This document shows positions 11,989-20,719 of a stretch of DNA of 64,000 nt, in pieces. Below the pieces are notes generated by a model, which did no database searches, was not told the DNA's origin, and was given only the letters and a program-made list of their open reading frames with translations. The DNA lies in NCBI RefSeq assembly GCF_019457515.1, contig NZ_CP080421.1, forward strand, positions 124,001 through 188,000, in the 5' to 3' direction. The position numbers were made by a program, and so were the translations under genes. The stretch comes from Shewanella mesophila (lineage in GTDB: Bacteria > Pseudomonadota > Gammaproteobacteria > Enterobacterales > Shewanellaceae). How positions within the stretch are numbered: the stretch's first letter is position 1; each line of letters starts with the position of its first letter.

Positions 11989-13023
11989 ATGGATACCAAC
12001 ATTTACCATTCACTCGTTAAGCTAAATACTCTCGGCGTAGACGTTAATTGTGATCAGCTGATTCATGCATGTGATCGCAAGCAGATAGTCGAAGCCTGTC
12101 TTAATGCTACCTGTGACAAAGTACCTTTGCTAGTGCTTGGTGGTGGTAGCAATATTGTGCTGACAACTAACTTCGAAGGCACTGTTGTGGTGATTGGAAG
12201 TAAGGGCATAATAGTCACTGAAGATGCTACCGCCTATAGATTAGTCGTTGAAGCAGGCGAAAATTGGCATGATTTGGTCGTATTTTGCCTAGAGAATAAG
12301 ATGCCAGGGCTAGAAAATCTTGCATTAATTCCAGGTTCTGTTGGTGCCGCACCAATACAGAATATTGGAGCCTATGGTGCTGATTTTGCGCAATATTGCG
12401 ATTGGGTCGAGTACCTGGATCTTGAAACGGGGCTGTGTCAGCGCCTCAATGCTTCTGAATGTCTTTTTGGATATCGAGACTCGATATTTAAGCAGGCATT
12501 AAAGCAGAGGGCAGTGATTTTAAGTGTCGGACTAAGCCTAGATAAGCAATGGAATCCTAATCTGAGCTATGGCCCATTAAGGGAATTTAAGCGTGAGAGT
12601 GTTAGCCCTCAGATGGTATTTGATTGTATCTGTACCACACGCCAGCAGAAGTTACCTGATCCTAAGGTTTTAGGTAATGTAGGAAGCTTCTTTAAAAACC
12701 CGATAATTAGCCTGGAACAGTATGAGGCGTTGCAACAGCAGTATCCTGACATTGTAGGCTATGTGATTAATGAACGCGAAGTTAAGCTGGCGGCGGGTTG
12801 GTTGATAGAGCGGTCTGGCTTTAAAGGTATGACCCATGGTGGTGCAGCGGTCCATTTGAATCAGGCACTAGTACTCATTAATAAAAGCCATGCAACAGGT
12901 TATGATGTGTGCCAATTGGCTCGTCATATCATTGCAAAGATACGGAACCATTTTATGGTGACGTTAGAAGTAGAACCTCGAATTTTTGGCGCAACAGGGC
13001 AAAAGGAGATTAATGATGCATGA
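11989..13023 (+). CDS. murB: UDP-N-acetylenolpyruvoylglucosamine reductase MurB
   Basis: FAD/NADPH enzyme that reduces UDP-GlcNAc-enolpyruvate to UDP-MurNAc, the second committed step of peptidoglycan synthesis, in the cytoplasm. It is 344 aa (E. coli 342). The FAD-binding loop is LGGGSN (50-55) and PGSVGAAPIQNIGAYG (115-130) contacts FAD. GYRDSIFK (161-168) and the catalytic serine in GNVGSFFKNP (S233) are present, as is the acidic residue in LEVEPRIFG (E329). This is the type I form, with the Tyr loop typical of gammaproteobacteria. It overlaps birA by 8 nt, so the two are likely co-transcribed. Confidence 0.96.
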   Translation: MDTNIYHSLVKLNTLGVDVNCDQLIHACDRKQIVEACLNATCDKVPLLVLGGGSNIVLTTNFEGTVVVIGSKGIIVTEDATAYRLVVEAGENWHDLVVFCLENKMPGLENLALIPGSVGAAPIQNIGAYGADFAQYCDWVEYLDLETGLCQRLNASECLFGYRDSIFKQALKQRAVILSVGLSLDKQWNPNLSYGPLREFKRESVSPQMVFDCICTTRQQKLPDPKVLGNVGSFFKNPIISLEQYEALQQQYPDIVGYVINEREVKLAAGWLIERSGFKGMTHGGAAVHLNQALVLINKSHATGYDVCQLARHIIAKIRNHFMVTLEVEPRIFGATGQKEINDA

Positions 13024-13975
13024 TCAGTGGCAGCGTAAAAGGACAATTCTTGCTGAGTTAAGTAAAGGAGGTTTCGTTTCAGGAGAGGCTTTAGCGACCA
13101 ACCTTGGGATCTCTCGCGCCGCCGTGAGCAAGCACATTGCTAGCTTAGAAGAGTTTGGTGTTGATGTTTTTAGCGTTAAGGGAAAAGGTTATAAGCTAGC
13201 AACACCGCTAAGTTTGATAGATGAAAGACAGTTGAAGGCCGCTTTAAATGCTCGCTGTTTTTATTTTGATGACATCCCTTCAACTAACGCTTTTTTACTT
13301 AATCATGTAAATGAACTCAGTAGAGGCGATATCTGTATTGCAGAGCACCAATCCGCTGGTCGAGGACGCCGCGGGCGGACTTGGGTGTCGCCTTATGGTG
13401 GCCACCTTTATGCGTCGCTTTATTGGCAGTTCTCTCAGGGCATGGCACAAGCCATGGGTCTTAGCCTTGTGGTCGCATGCTCATTGGTTACTGTACTGCG
13501 TAACATGGGCGTTGCTGGCGTTGGCGTTAAGTGGCCGAATGATATCTATCTAAACCATAAGAAGCTCGCTGGCGTATTAGTGGAAATGAGCGGTCAGGCC
13601 GATAGTGAATGTCATGTCGTCATCGGTATCGGCGTTAATATGTCGATGTCAGCCCAGCAATCACAAAAGATAGATCAGCCTTGGAGTGATCTGTCTGAAT
13701 TGGCGCAGATGCCTGATAAGACTGCGCTTATGGTTCAATTGCAGCAGCAGTTAGTTGCGGATCTGGAGCAATTTGAAGTCGATGGCCTAAAAGCCTTTAA
13801 GCAACGCTGGCGCGACGTCGATCTATTCGATGGTCAGCCCATTAAACTGTTAATGGGTGATAATGTCGTTGAAGGTATCTGCTGTGGTATAGATGATCAA
13901 GGTGCCGTTTTATTGCAAAATGAGCAGGGGATTCAGGCCTATGTTGGCGGTGAAATATCGCTGCGTGCGCAATAA
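13016..13975 (+). CDS. birA: Biotin-protein ligase / biotin operon repressor BirA
   Basis: Bifunctional protein that joins biotin to the biotin carboxyl carrier protein of acetyl-CoA carboxylase and, as holo-dimer, represses biotin genes. It is 319 aa (E. coli 321). The N-terminal winged helix (about 1-60) contains GISRAAVSKHI. The central ligase domain has GRGRRGRTWVSP (biotinyl-AMP loop) and KWPNDIYL, followed by a C-terminal SH3-like domain. The start at ATG 13016 is chosen over ATG 13013 and TTG 12986 because the AGGAG at 13004-13008 is then 7 nt away. The DNA-binding domain is retained, so it is a repressor-type BirA. Confidence 0.95.
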   Translation: MHDQWQRKRTILAELSKGGFVSGEALATNLGISRAAVSKHIASLEEFGVDVFSVKGKGYKLATPLSLIDERQLKAALNARCFYFDDIPSTNAFLLNHVNELSRGDICIAEHQSAGRGRRGRTWVSPYGGHLYASLYWQFSQGMAQAMGLSLVVACSLVTVLRNMGVAGVGVKWPNDIYLNHKKLAGVLVEMSGQADSECHVVIGIGVNMSMSAQQSQKIDQPWSDLSELAQMPDKTALMVQLQQQLVADLEQFEVDGLKAFKQRWRDVDLFDGQPIKLLMGDNVVEGICCGIDDQGAVLLQNEQGIQAYVGGEISLRAQ

Positions 13976-13979
13976 GTAA

Positions 13980-14930
13980 CTATTTTCTTAGTAACACCTG
14001 GTTCATCAAATGATCAGTACCTTTACGGAGGATTAGATGAGCCCGGTCTCTCGTCGGTAGAATGTTGAGATTGAGATTAGGGCCATTAATGCTATCCCAA
14101 ATGTTAGCGGCTATCTTAGTTGCCTCGCCATCACTCAACTCAGAATAATGGTGAAAGTAGGAACTAGGGTCGCTAAATGCGCCACTTCTAAATTGCAAAA
14201 ATCGGGATATGTACCAATTTTTTAGCAGTGATTCTTCTGCATCCACATAAATGGAAAAATCCACAAAATCAGAGACAAAAGGTTGTTGAATCGCCACATG
14301 AGTATCTTGACCTGTCTGGAGAACGTTAAGTCCTTCAATGATTAGAATATCAGGCTGCTGAATAATTTGATTAGTATCAGTGATTCTATCGTAACTAATA
14401 TGTGAGTAGATTGGCGCGTGAACAAGACTCTCACCCGCCTTTATCTTAGAGACAAATTCGACCAGCATCTTCATATCATAACTTTCTGGAAAACCCTTAC
14501 GCTGCAATAAGCCACGGTGCTTCAGTTCCGCTAATGGATATAAGAAGCCATCCGTGGTGACTAGGTCAACTTTGGGGTGCTCCGGCCACTGCCTAAGCAA
14601 TGCCTGTAAAATACGTGCTGTGGTACTTTTACCTACGGCCACGCTACCAGCAATGCTGATAATGTAGGGACGTTTAGGGGGGATTCGTCCCAGAAATTGA
14701 TTCAGTACCAAACCACGCTGTTGCTTTGCTCCTACGATAAGGTTTAATAGTCGACTCAGTGGTAGGTATATATCTGTCACTTCATCTAAGGAAATTGATT
14801 CATTTATGCCACGTAAATCTTCTAGATCTGTTTCGCTCAACATTAACGGCACAGATTTTCTGAGTTCCGCCCACTGTTGACGCTCGAATGCTAGATATAG
14901 AGCATTGTGAATTTGGTTTGTGGCTTGCAT
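13980..14930 (-). CDS. coaA: Type I pantothenate kinase CoaA
   Basis: ATP-dependent kinase for the first and rate-limiting step of coenzyme A synthesis, feedback-inhibited by CoA in relatives. It is 316 aa, the same as E. coli. The P-loop is GSVAVGKS (95-102), followed by VTTDGFLYP and the pantothenate-site segment [19 protein letters not shown] lies in the C-terminal part. ATG 14930 is chosen because GGGGAG (complement of 14939-14944) is 8 nt upstream; the alternative ATG 14936 is only 2 nt from it. It is convergent with birA, 4 bp apart, with no visible terminator between. Confidence 0.95.
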   Translation of the reverse strand: MQATNQIHNALYLAFERQQWAELRKSVPLMLSETDLEDLRGINESISLDEVTDIYLPLSRLLNLIVGAKQQRGLVLNQFLGRIPPKRPYIISIAGSVAVGKSTTARILQALLRQWPEHPKVDLVTTDGFLYPLAELKHRGLLQRKGFPESYDMKMLVEFVSKIKAGESLVHAPIYSHISYDRITDTNQIIQQPDILIIEGLNVLQTGQDTHVAIQQPFVSDFVDFSIYVDAEESLLKNWYISRFLQFRSGAFSDPSSYFHHYSELSDGEATKIAANIWDSINGPNLNLNILPTRDRAHLILRKGTDHLMNQVLLRK

Positions 14931-15117
14931 TGACATATCTCCCCTTAGGAAACGCACAGTACACCATCATCTTTAGGGGAACAACTGCAAAAACACCTTT
15001 AGCACCATGAGGATGAATCAATCTGCGATTTTTGACTGAATAGTATACGGATACAGTCTTGTTTGACCGAAAAAACACCGTTTAACCATTTTTTTTAAAG
15101 ATTTTTAGAATTAGCTA

Positions 15118-15146
15118 TTGCACTTGTGCTCATGATTACCTAATAT
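15118..15146 (+). promoter_or_regulatory. Promoter of the tRNA-Thr/Tyr/Gly-tuf cluster
   Basis: TTGCAC, 17-bp spacer, TAATAT, then CCGCTACC before the first tRNA at 15165. Good spacing and a GC-containing discriminator fit a stable-RNA promoter. Confidence 0.7.
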
Positions 15147-15164
15147 CCGCTACCGAAATGACAC

Positions 15165-15240
<76 letters not shown>

Positions 15241-15247
15241 TTTCTCT

Positions 15248-15332
15248 GGAGGGGTTCCCGAGTGGCCAAAGGGATCAGACTGTAAATCTGACGGCTCAGC
15301 CTTCGAAGGTTCGAATCCTTCTCCCTCCACCA
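15248..15332 (+). tRNA. tyrU: tRNA-Tyr (GTA)
   Basis: 85-nt class II tRNA with a long variable arm, encoded CCA, and anticodon GTA in loop CTGTAAA. Confidence 0.95.
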
Positions 15333-15368
15333 TTTTTCTAGGTAGTTAGGTAACCTTAGTTAGGTTGC

Positions 15369-15442
15369 GCGGATGTCGTATAATGGTATTACTCCAGCCT
15401 TCCAAGCTGATAACGCGGGTTCGATTCCCGCCATCCGCTCCA
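15369..15442 (+). tRNA. glyT: tRNA-Gly (TCC)
   Basis: 74-nt cloverleaf ending GCTCCA, anticodon TCC in loop CTTCCAA. In E. coli a tRNA-Thr (GGT) follows before tufB; none is present here. Confidence 0.95.
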
Positions 15443-15550
15443 ATTTTCGCTGATTGTGCCCATATCTAAGAGCAATCCCCTCCGGGGTCAGTTCTCGATA
15501 GACTGCCTTCGGCCTTCCTACTAAGCTCCCTAAATATCTTAACTAAATCG

Positions 15551-15581
15551 ATTCGATGACATTACAGGCATCGGATTTTTT
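15551..15581 (+). terminator. Attenuator-like hairpin between tRNA-Gly and tuf
   Basis: ATTCGATG, 10-nt loop, CATCGGAT (one G-U pair) followed by a run of six T. It could partly end the tRNA transcript before the first tuf gene. Confidence 0.45.
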
Positions 15582-15629
15582 GTTGTATGTAGATTTCATC
15601 ACCAAGTATCTCTTAATTGGGGCAATACC

Positions 15630-16814
15630 ATGGCTAAAGAAAAATTTGAACGTAGCAAACCTCACGTAAACGTGGGCACCATCGGTCACGTTGACCATGG
15701 TAAAACAACTCTAACAGCAGCTATCTCAGCTGTATTGGCTAAGACTCACGGTGGTGAAGTTAAGAACTTTGCTCAAATCGATAACGCTCCAGAAGAGCGT
15801 GAGCGTGGTATTACAATTAATACTTCTCACATCGAATATGACACACCAACACGTCACTACGCACACGTAGACTGTCCAGGTCACGCGGATTATGTTAAGA
15901 ACATGATCACTGGTGCTGCACAGATGGACGGCGCTATCCTAGTAGTAGCTTCTACAGATGGTCCAATGCCACAAACTCGTGAGCACATCCTGCTTTCACG
16001 TCAGGTTGGCGTACCATTCATCATCGTATTCATGAACAAGTGTGACATGGTTGATGACGAAGAGCTTCTAGAACTAGTAGAAATGGAAGTTCGTGAACTT
16101 CTATCTGAATATGACTTCCCAGGTGATGACCTACCAGTTATCCAAGGTTCTGCGCTTAAAGCCCTTGAAGGCGAACCAGAGTGGGAAGCTAAGATTCTTG
16201 AACTAGCTGACGCTCTAGATACTTATATCCCAGAGCCAGAGCGTGCAATCGACGGTGCCTTCATTCTACCAATCGAAGACGTATTCTCAATTTCAGGCCG
16301 TGGTACAGTAGTAACTGGTCGTGTTGAGCGTGGTATCGTACGCGTAGGTGACGAAGTAGAAATCGTTGGTATCAAAGATACGACTAAGACTACTTGTACT
16401 GGTGTTGAAATGTTCCGTAAGCTGCTTGACGAAGGTCGTGCAGGTGAGAACTGTGGTGTACTACTACGTGGTACTAAGCGTGATGAAGTTGAGCGTGGTC
16501 AAGTATTGGCTAAGCCTGGTTCAATCACTCCACACACTACTTTCAAGTCAGAAATCTATGTTCTGTCTAAAGAAGAAGGTGGACGTCACACTCCATTCTT
16601 CAAAGGCTACCGTCCACAGTTCTACTTCCGTACAACTGACGTAACCGGTACTATCGAATTGCCAGAAGGCGTAGAGATGGTAATGCCTGGTGACAACGTA
16701 GCAATGACTGTAACGCTAATCTGCCCAATCGCGATGGACGAAGGTTTACGCTTCGCAATCCGTGAAGGTGGTCGTACAGTTGGTGCTGGTGTTGTTGCAG
16801 AGATCGTAGCTTAA
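15630..16814 (+). CDS. tufB: Elongation factor Tu, copy 1 (tRNA-linked)
   Basis: GTPase that carries aminoacyl-tRNA to the ribosomal A site. It is 394 aa, the standard length. G-domain motifs are GHVDHGKTT (19-27), DCPGHADY (81-88) and NKCD (136-139); beta-barrel domains II and III follow. It is preceded by a GGGG ribosome site and ATG. The protein is identical to the copy at 32417-33601. At DNA level the differences cluster in the first 60 bases plus a few silent sites, and the match continues beyond the stop through the terminator. Confidence 0.97.
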   Translation: MAKEKFERSKPHVNVGTIGHVDHGKTTLTAAISAVLAKTHGGEVKNFAQIDNAPEERERGITINTSHIEYDTPTRHYAHVDCPGHADYVKNMITGAAQMDGAILVVASTDGPMPQTREHILLSRQVGVPFIIVFMNKCDMVDDEELLELVEMEVRELLSEYDFPGDDLPVIQGSALKALEGEPEWEAKILELADALDTYIPEPERAIDGAFILPIEDVFSISGRGTVVTGRVERGIVRVGDEVEIVGIKDTTKTTCTGVEMFRKLLDEGRAGENCGVLLRGTKRDEVERGQVLAKPGSITPHTTFKSEIYVLSKEEGGRHTPFFKGYRPQFYFRTTDVTGTIELPEGVEMVMPGDNVAMTVTLICPIAMDEGLRFAIREGGRTVGAGVVAEIVA

Positions 16815-16839
16815 TCGCGACGAGTCTTAACAGACACTG

Positions 16840-16866
16840 AAAAAGGCAGCTTAGGCTGCCTTTTTT
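16840..16866 (+). terminator. Terminator of tuf copy 1
   Basis: AAAAA-GGCAGC-TTAG-GCTGCC-TTTTTT. The identical hairpin follows the second tuf gene. Confidence 0.9.
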
Positions 16867-16910
16867 GTTTTCGGTGATAGATTTTTGTTGGTAACAGTGA
16901 CTGAGTCGCC

Positions 16911-16939
16911 TTGCCAATCGTAACGAATAAGAATACAAT
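16911..16939 (+). promoter_or_regulatory. Probable secE-nusG promoter
   Basis: TTGCCA, 17-bp spacer, TACAAT, about 155 bp upstream of the secE ATG. Confidence 0.6.
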
Positions 16940-17096
16940 CTATGGCCGATTTTTGACCCTCTGGGCTGACTTTTTTGCTCCGAGATTAATTTATTTTCGG
17001 GCATAATGTGGGCGGTCAAATCAATCTTTGCTTAATAAAGAATTTATAGACTGGCCAGACTTAAGCTCAGGTCGTAGTGAGTAACGGAATTAACCG

Positions 17097-17468
17097 ATGA
17101 CAACAAATACAGAAAACCAGGGTAACTCTCTGGATATCGTAAAATGGGGCCTAGTAGTGATTCTACTGGCGGCTGCCATTATTGCTAATCAAATGTATAG
17201 CGAAGCTAGCGTATTGGTTCGTGCTATCGGTGTCGTAGTGGCATTCGCAGTAGCCGGCTTTATTGCTCTTCAAACCGTGAAGGGCAAGGAAGCGCTGACT
17301 TTTGCTCGCGAATCTCACATTGAAGTTCGTAAAGTGGTTTGGCCTACGCGTCAAGAAGCCCTAAATACGACATTCATCGTTCTAGCGGCAACAGGTATAC
17401 TGGCATTGATCCTTTGGGGTATGGATGCAGTATTGCTGAGAATTGTTAATTTTATTACAGGCGTATAG
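17097..17468 (+). CDS. secE: Preprotein translocase subunit SecE
   Basis: Essential small subunit of the SecYEG channel in the inner membrane. It is 123 aa with three hydrophobic segments (about 15-33, 40-58, 93-115), the three-helix gammaproteobacterial form. The conserved cytoplasmic amphipathic helix and hinge include ESHIEVRKVVWPTRQE. The gene is 9 bp upstream of nusG, the usual pair. Confidence 0.95.
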   Translation: MTTNTENQGNSLDIVKWGLVVILLAAAIIANQMYSEASVLVRAIGVVVAFAVAGFIALQTVKGKEALTFARESHIEVRKVVWPTRQEALNTTFIVLAATGILALILWGMDAVLLRIVNFITGV

Positions 17469-17477
17469 GCATTTCGT

Positions 17478-18020
17478 ATGACTGAAGCAAAAAAAAGATG
17501 GTATGTGGTTCAGGCCTTTTCTGGTTATGAAGGTCGTGTGTGCAAATCATTGCTTGAACACATCAAAATGCACGAAATGGAGCACTACTTCGGTGAGGTT
17601 TTAGTACCGACTGAAGAAGTGGTCGAAATGCGCGCTGGTCAGCGTCGCAAGAGCGAACGCAAATTTTTCCCTGGCTATGTATTAGTTCAGATGGAAATGA
17701 ATGACGAAAGCTGGCATTTAGTGAAAAGCATCCCGCGTGTGATGGGCTTCATTGGCGGTACTTCAGATCGCCCTGCGCCTATTTCTGATAAAGAAGCTGA
17801 CGCAATTTTGCAACGCCTTCAAGAGACCACTGAGTCTCCAACTCATCGCGTTATGTTTGAGCCTGGTGAAGTTGTACGTGTTACCGACGGTCCTTTCGCA
17901 GACTTCAATGGTACTGTTGAAGAAGTCGATTACGAGAAGAACCGCGTTAAAGTGTCGGTGATGATTTTCGGTCGTTCGACGCCTGTAGAACTTGATTTTG
18001 GTCAGATTGAAAAAAGCTGA
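17478..18020 (+). CDS. nusG: Transcription termination/antitermination factor NusG
   Basis: Processivity factor that binds the RNA polymerase clamp through its NGN domain and Rho or S10 through its KOW domain. It is 180 aa (E. coli 181). The NGN domain begins [13 protein letters not shown], and the C-terminal KOW domain contains [20 protein letters not shown] (about 129-148). It would act on the rRNA and ribosomal-protein transcripts of this window. Confidence 0.96.
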   Translation: MTEAKKRWYVVQAFSGYEGRVCKSLLEHIKMHEMEHYFGEVLVPTEEVVEMRAGQRRKSERKFFPGYVLVQMEMNDESWHLVKSIPRVMGFIGGTSDRPAPISDKEADAILQRLQETTESPTHRVMFEPGEVVRVTDGPFADFNGTVEEVDYEKNRVKVSVMIFGRSTPVELDFGQIEKS

Positions 18021-18042
18021 TTAAATAAAGCACAAAAATTAT

Positions 18043-18081
18043 TGGAAATGGGTGCGGATTTTTGTATAATCCGCACCCATT
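18043..18081 (+). promoter_or_regulatory. rplK promoter enclosed in a perfect 14-bp inverted repeat
   Basis: AATGGGTGCGGATT (18047-18060) and AATCCGCACCCATT (18068-18081) form a perfect stem around a 7-nt loop. A TATAAT at 18065-18070 with TTGGAA at 18043-18048 (16-bp spacer) lies inside it. In DNA this can be the rplKA promoter; in RNA from nusG it can be a terminator-like hairpin with a weak T-rich tail. Confidence 0.6.
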
Positions 18082-18146
18082 ATTTTCGGGGAGCTAACCG
18101 ACATGTCGTCGCTAGCGTTTGTACCCATACTTGAGGAAAATGTCTC

Positions 18147-18575
18147 ATGGCAAAGAAAGTTGATGGTTACATCAAACTACAAGTAGCAGCCGGTGCTGCA
18201 AATCCGTCGCCACCAGTTGGTCCAGCATTGGGTCAGAAAGGTGTTAACATCATGGAATTCTGTAAAGCATTCAATGCTCGTACTGAAAAGTTCGAGAAAG
18301 GTATGCCAATTCCTGTCGTTATCACTGTTTACACTGATCGCTCTTTCACTTTTGAAACTAAGACGCCACCTGCTTCATTCCTACTGCTTAAAGCAGCAGG
18401 TCTTAAGTCTGGTTCAGGCCGTCCTAACACTCAAAAAGTGGGGACTATCAAGCGTAGCGCTGTCCAGGAAATCGCTGAGACTAAAGCCGCTGATATGACT
18501 GGTGCTGATATTGAAGCGATGACTCGCTCAATTGAAGGTACTGCGCGTTCAATGGGTTTGGTAGTAGAGGATTAA
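18147..18575 (+). CDS. rplK: 50S ribosomal protein L11
   Basis: Part of the GTPase-associated centre, binding 23S helices 43-44; needed for RelA activation. It is 142 aa, identical in length to E. coli. The N-terminal segment [20 protein letters not shown] is the proline-rich hinge region, and the C-terminal RNA-binding domain follows (about 70-142). It is followed after 4 bp by rplA. L1 is known to repress this pair by binding near the rplK start. Confidence 0.97.
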   Translation: MAKKVDGYIKLQVAAGAANPSPPVGPALGQKGVNIMEFCKAFNARTEKFEKGMPIPVVITVYTDRSFTFETKTPPASFLLLKAAGLKSGSGRPNTQKVGTIKRSAVQEIAETKAADMTGADIEAMTRSIEGTARSMGLVVED

Positions 18576-18579
18576 TATA

Positions 18580-19281
18580 ATGGCAAAGCTAACTAAACGC
18601 GCGCGTTTGATCCGCGAAAAAGTAGAAGTAACTAAGAGCTACGACATCAACGAAGCTGTTGCACTACTTAAAGAACTAGCTACTGCTAAGTTCGTTGAGA
18701 GTGTAGACGTAGCGGTTAACCTAGGTGTTGACCCACGTAAATCTGACCAAAACGTGCGTGGTGCTACTGTACTACCACACGGTACAGGTCGTGACGTACG
18801 TGTTGCTGTGTTCACTCAAGGCGCTAACGCTGACGCTGCTAAAGAAGCAGGTGCTGAACTTGTTGGTATGGATGACCTTGCTGCACAAGTTAAAGCTGGC
18901 GAAATGAACTTCGACGTAGTTATCGCATCTCCAGATGCAATGCGCGTTGTTGGTCAGTTAGGTCAAATCTTAGGCCCACGTGGTCTAATGCCTAACCCTA
19001 AAACTGGTACTGTGACTCCAAACGTTGCAGAAGCAGTTAAGAACGCTAAAGCTGGTCAAGTGCGTTATCGCAATGACAAGAATGGTATTATCCACACTAC
19101 TATCGGTAAAGTGGACTTCGATACTGTTCAATTAAAAGAAAACCTAGAAGCTCTTCTTGGCGCGCTTATCAAAGCTAAGCCAGCTGCTGCTAAAGGCGTT
19201 TTCGTTAAGAAAGTTAGCATCTCTACCACTATGGGTGCAGGTGTTGCGGTTGATCAGGGTACCCTGACTCCAGCTGCTTAA
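18580..19281 (+). CDS. rplA: 50S ribosomal protein L1
   Basis: L1-stalk protein that binds 23S helices 76-78 and the E-site tRNA; also the autogenous repressor of rplKA in relatives. It is 233 aa (E. coli 234). The family segment [16 protein letters not shown] is present at about 129-144. It ends just before the rplJ promoter and L10 leader. Confidence 0.97.
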   Translation: MAKLTKRARLIREKVEVTKSYDINEAVALLKELATAKFVESVDVAVNLGVDPRKSDQNVRGATVLPHGTGRDVRVAVFTQGANADAAKEAGAELVGMDDLAAQVKAGEMNFDVVIASPDAMRVVGQLGQILGPRGLMPNPKTGTVTPNVAEAVKNAKAGQVRYRNDKNGIIHTTIGKVDFDTVQLKENLEALLGALIKAKPAAAKGVFVKKVSISTTMGAGVAVDQGTLTPAA

Positions 19282-19295
19282 TTTCTTAGCATGAT

Positions 19296-19324
19296 TTTAC
19301 AAGGTGGGCGTATTAGTCTATAAT
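19296..19324 (+). promoter_or_regulatory. rplJL-rpoBC promoter
   Basis: TTTACA, 17-bp spacer, TATAAT, followed by GCGCGC, which fits a stringently controlled promoter. It lies in the 280-bp gap between rplA and rplJ. Confidence 0.75.
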
Positions 19325-19558
19325 GCGCGCACTTTGTGGGTTGAGGTCTATTTTTTATCGCTTTGTTGCGTTACTCGATAGACCCTCGTCCAAGACCGTA
19401 GGTGTTAGCGTATAACGATAACTTAATTTCCTACGTAGACGGTGTCGGACCCCAGTTAGATTCTATTCTGCCTGGATATTCGCGCCGTAAGTAACTAAGT
19501 CAATTGATTTAGTTTGGTAATTGCTAGGGAATTCCCTAGATAGAATCCAGGAGTAAAG
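19325..19558 (+). ncRNA. L10 leader (autogenous control RNA of rplJL)
   Basis: The 230-base leader is gene-free and can fold. AGGTCTAT near 19345 pairs with ATAGACC near 19378, and further conserved leader segments (TAGATTCTATTCTG, then AGATAGAATCCAGGAG at the rplJ ribosome site) can pair with one another. In E. coli the L10-L12 complex binds such a leader and blocks rplJ translation. The call is by position and partial structure. Confidence 0.65.
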
Positions 19559-19561
19559 CCA

Positions 19562-20059
19562 ATGGCATTAAGACTCGAAGACAAAAAAGCGATTGTTGCT
19601 GAAGTCAACGAAGCTGCCAAAGGTGCTTTATCTGCAGTTGTAGCCGATTCACGCGGTGTAACTGTAGGTGATATGACCGGTCTTCGTAAAGCCGCTCGTG
19701 AAGCTGGTGTGTACGTTAAAGTTGTACGTAACACTCTAGTTAAACGCGCTGTTGAAGGTACTGCTTTTGAGTGCCTAAGCGATACGTTTACAGGTCCTAC
19801 TTTGATCGCATTCTCTAATGAGCATCCAGGTGCAGCAGCGCGTCTTCTTAAAGACTTCGCTAAAGTACAAGGTAACTTTGAGATCAAAGCAGCAGCCTTT
19901 GAAGGGGAATTAATCCCTGCAGATAACATTGATCGTTTAGCAAAACTACCAACATACGAAGAAGCACTAGCTCAGTTCATGATGACTCTAAAAGAAGCAT
20001 CTGCTGGCAAGTTCGTTCGTACATTGGCCGCTCTACGCGATCAGAAAGAAGCTGCTTAA
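19562..20059 (+). CDS. rplJ: 50S ribosomal protein L10
   Basis: Base of the L7/L12 stalk; binds 23S rRNA and, through its C-terminal helix, the L12 dimers. It is 165 aa as in E. coli. An N-terminal globular part is followed by the helical tail (about 130-165, [20 protein letters not shown]). A strong GGAG lies upstream, within the regulated leader. It is followed by rplL. Confidence 0.97.
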   Translation: MALRLEDKKAIVAEVNEAAKGALSAVVADSRGVTVGDMTGLRKAAREAGVYVKVVRNTLVKRAVEGTAFECLSDTFTGPTLIAFSNEHPGAAARLLKDFAKVQGNFEIKAAAFEGELIPADNIDRLAKLPTYEEALAQFMMTLKEASAGKFVRTLAALRDQKEAA

Positions 20060-20112
20060 TTTTACAAGCTGCTTAATTAAATTGAATTCAGTACAATTAG
20101 GAATTTTTTGTT

Positions 20113-20478
20113 ATGTCTATCACTAAAGACCAAATCTTAGAAGCCCTTGCAGCAATGTCTGTAATGGAAGTTGTTGAACTAATCGAAGCAATGGAAGAGA
20201 AGTTTGGCGTTTCTGCCGCTGCTGCTGTTGTTTCTGGTGGTGGCGAAGCTGCTGCTGCTGAAGAGAAAACAGAATTCGACGTAATTCTTACTTCTCATGG
20301 CGACAACAAAGTTGCAGTAATTAAAGCACTTCGTGGCGCTACAGGTCTAGGCCTGAAAGAAGCTAAAGGTATGGCTGAATCTGCTCCAGTAGCAGTTAAA
20401 GAAGCTATCTCTAAAGAAGAAGCTGAAGCTCTTAAGACTGAACTTGAAGCGGCTGGTGCTGCTGTTGAGATCAAGTAA
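20113..20478 (+). CDS. rplL: 50S ribosomal protein L7/L12
   Basis: Multicopy stalk protein that recruits and activates translational GTPases. It is 121 aa. The N-terminal dimerisation helix domain (1-33) is followed by a flexible Ala/Gly-rich hinge (about 35-52) and the C-terminal factor-binding domain with [20 protein letters not shown]. Confidence 0.97.
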   Translation: MSITKDQILEALAAMSVMEVVELIEAMEEKFGVSAAAAVVSGGGEAAAAEEKTEFDVILTSHGDNKVAVIKALRGATGLGLKEAKGMAESAPVAVKEAISKEEAEALKTELEAAGAAVEIK

Positions 20479-20518
20479 GTTATAATATAACTTACAACCT
20501 CCCGAGTGATCGGGCGGA

Positions 20519-20550
20519 GGCTGGCGGTTTTTTAACCGTCGGCCTTTTTT
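20519..20550 (+). terminator. rplL-rpoB attenuator
   Basis: GGCTGGCGGTT and AACCGTCGGCC form an 11-bp stem (two wobble pairs) followed by six T. It lies in the 241-bp gap between rplL and rpoB, where E. coli has a partial terminator that lowers RNA polymerase relative to L7/L12. Confidence 0.85.
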
Positions 20551-20719
20551 GCGCTGTAAGCGTAGGCGATTTTTTATTCACCGTTTGTCGCCAGATTTTG
20601 CAGTTCCTAGCAGAGATTACTGGTTAGGTTCTTGCTATCAACGGTGATGGGCAAACGTGCTGTTTCAACCATTGAGTGTTGTTTCAGTCTTGGTCACATC
20701 TCGCAATCAGAGGAAACCC

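Noticed and set aside
16815..17096. Expected tRNA-Trp between tuf and secE
   Set aside because: Several gammaproteobacteria have one there, but no cloverleaf was found in this gap.
20657..20719. 21-codon N-terminal extension of RpoB
   Set aside because: RpoB proteins begin MVYSY; the upstream stretch is the leader behind the attenuator.
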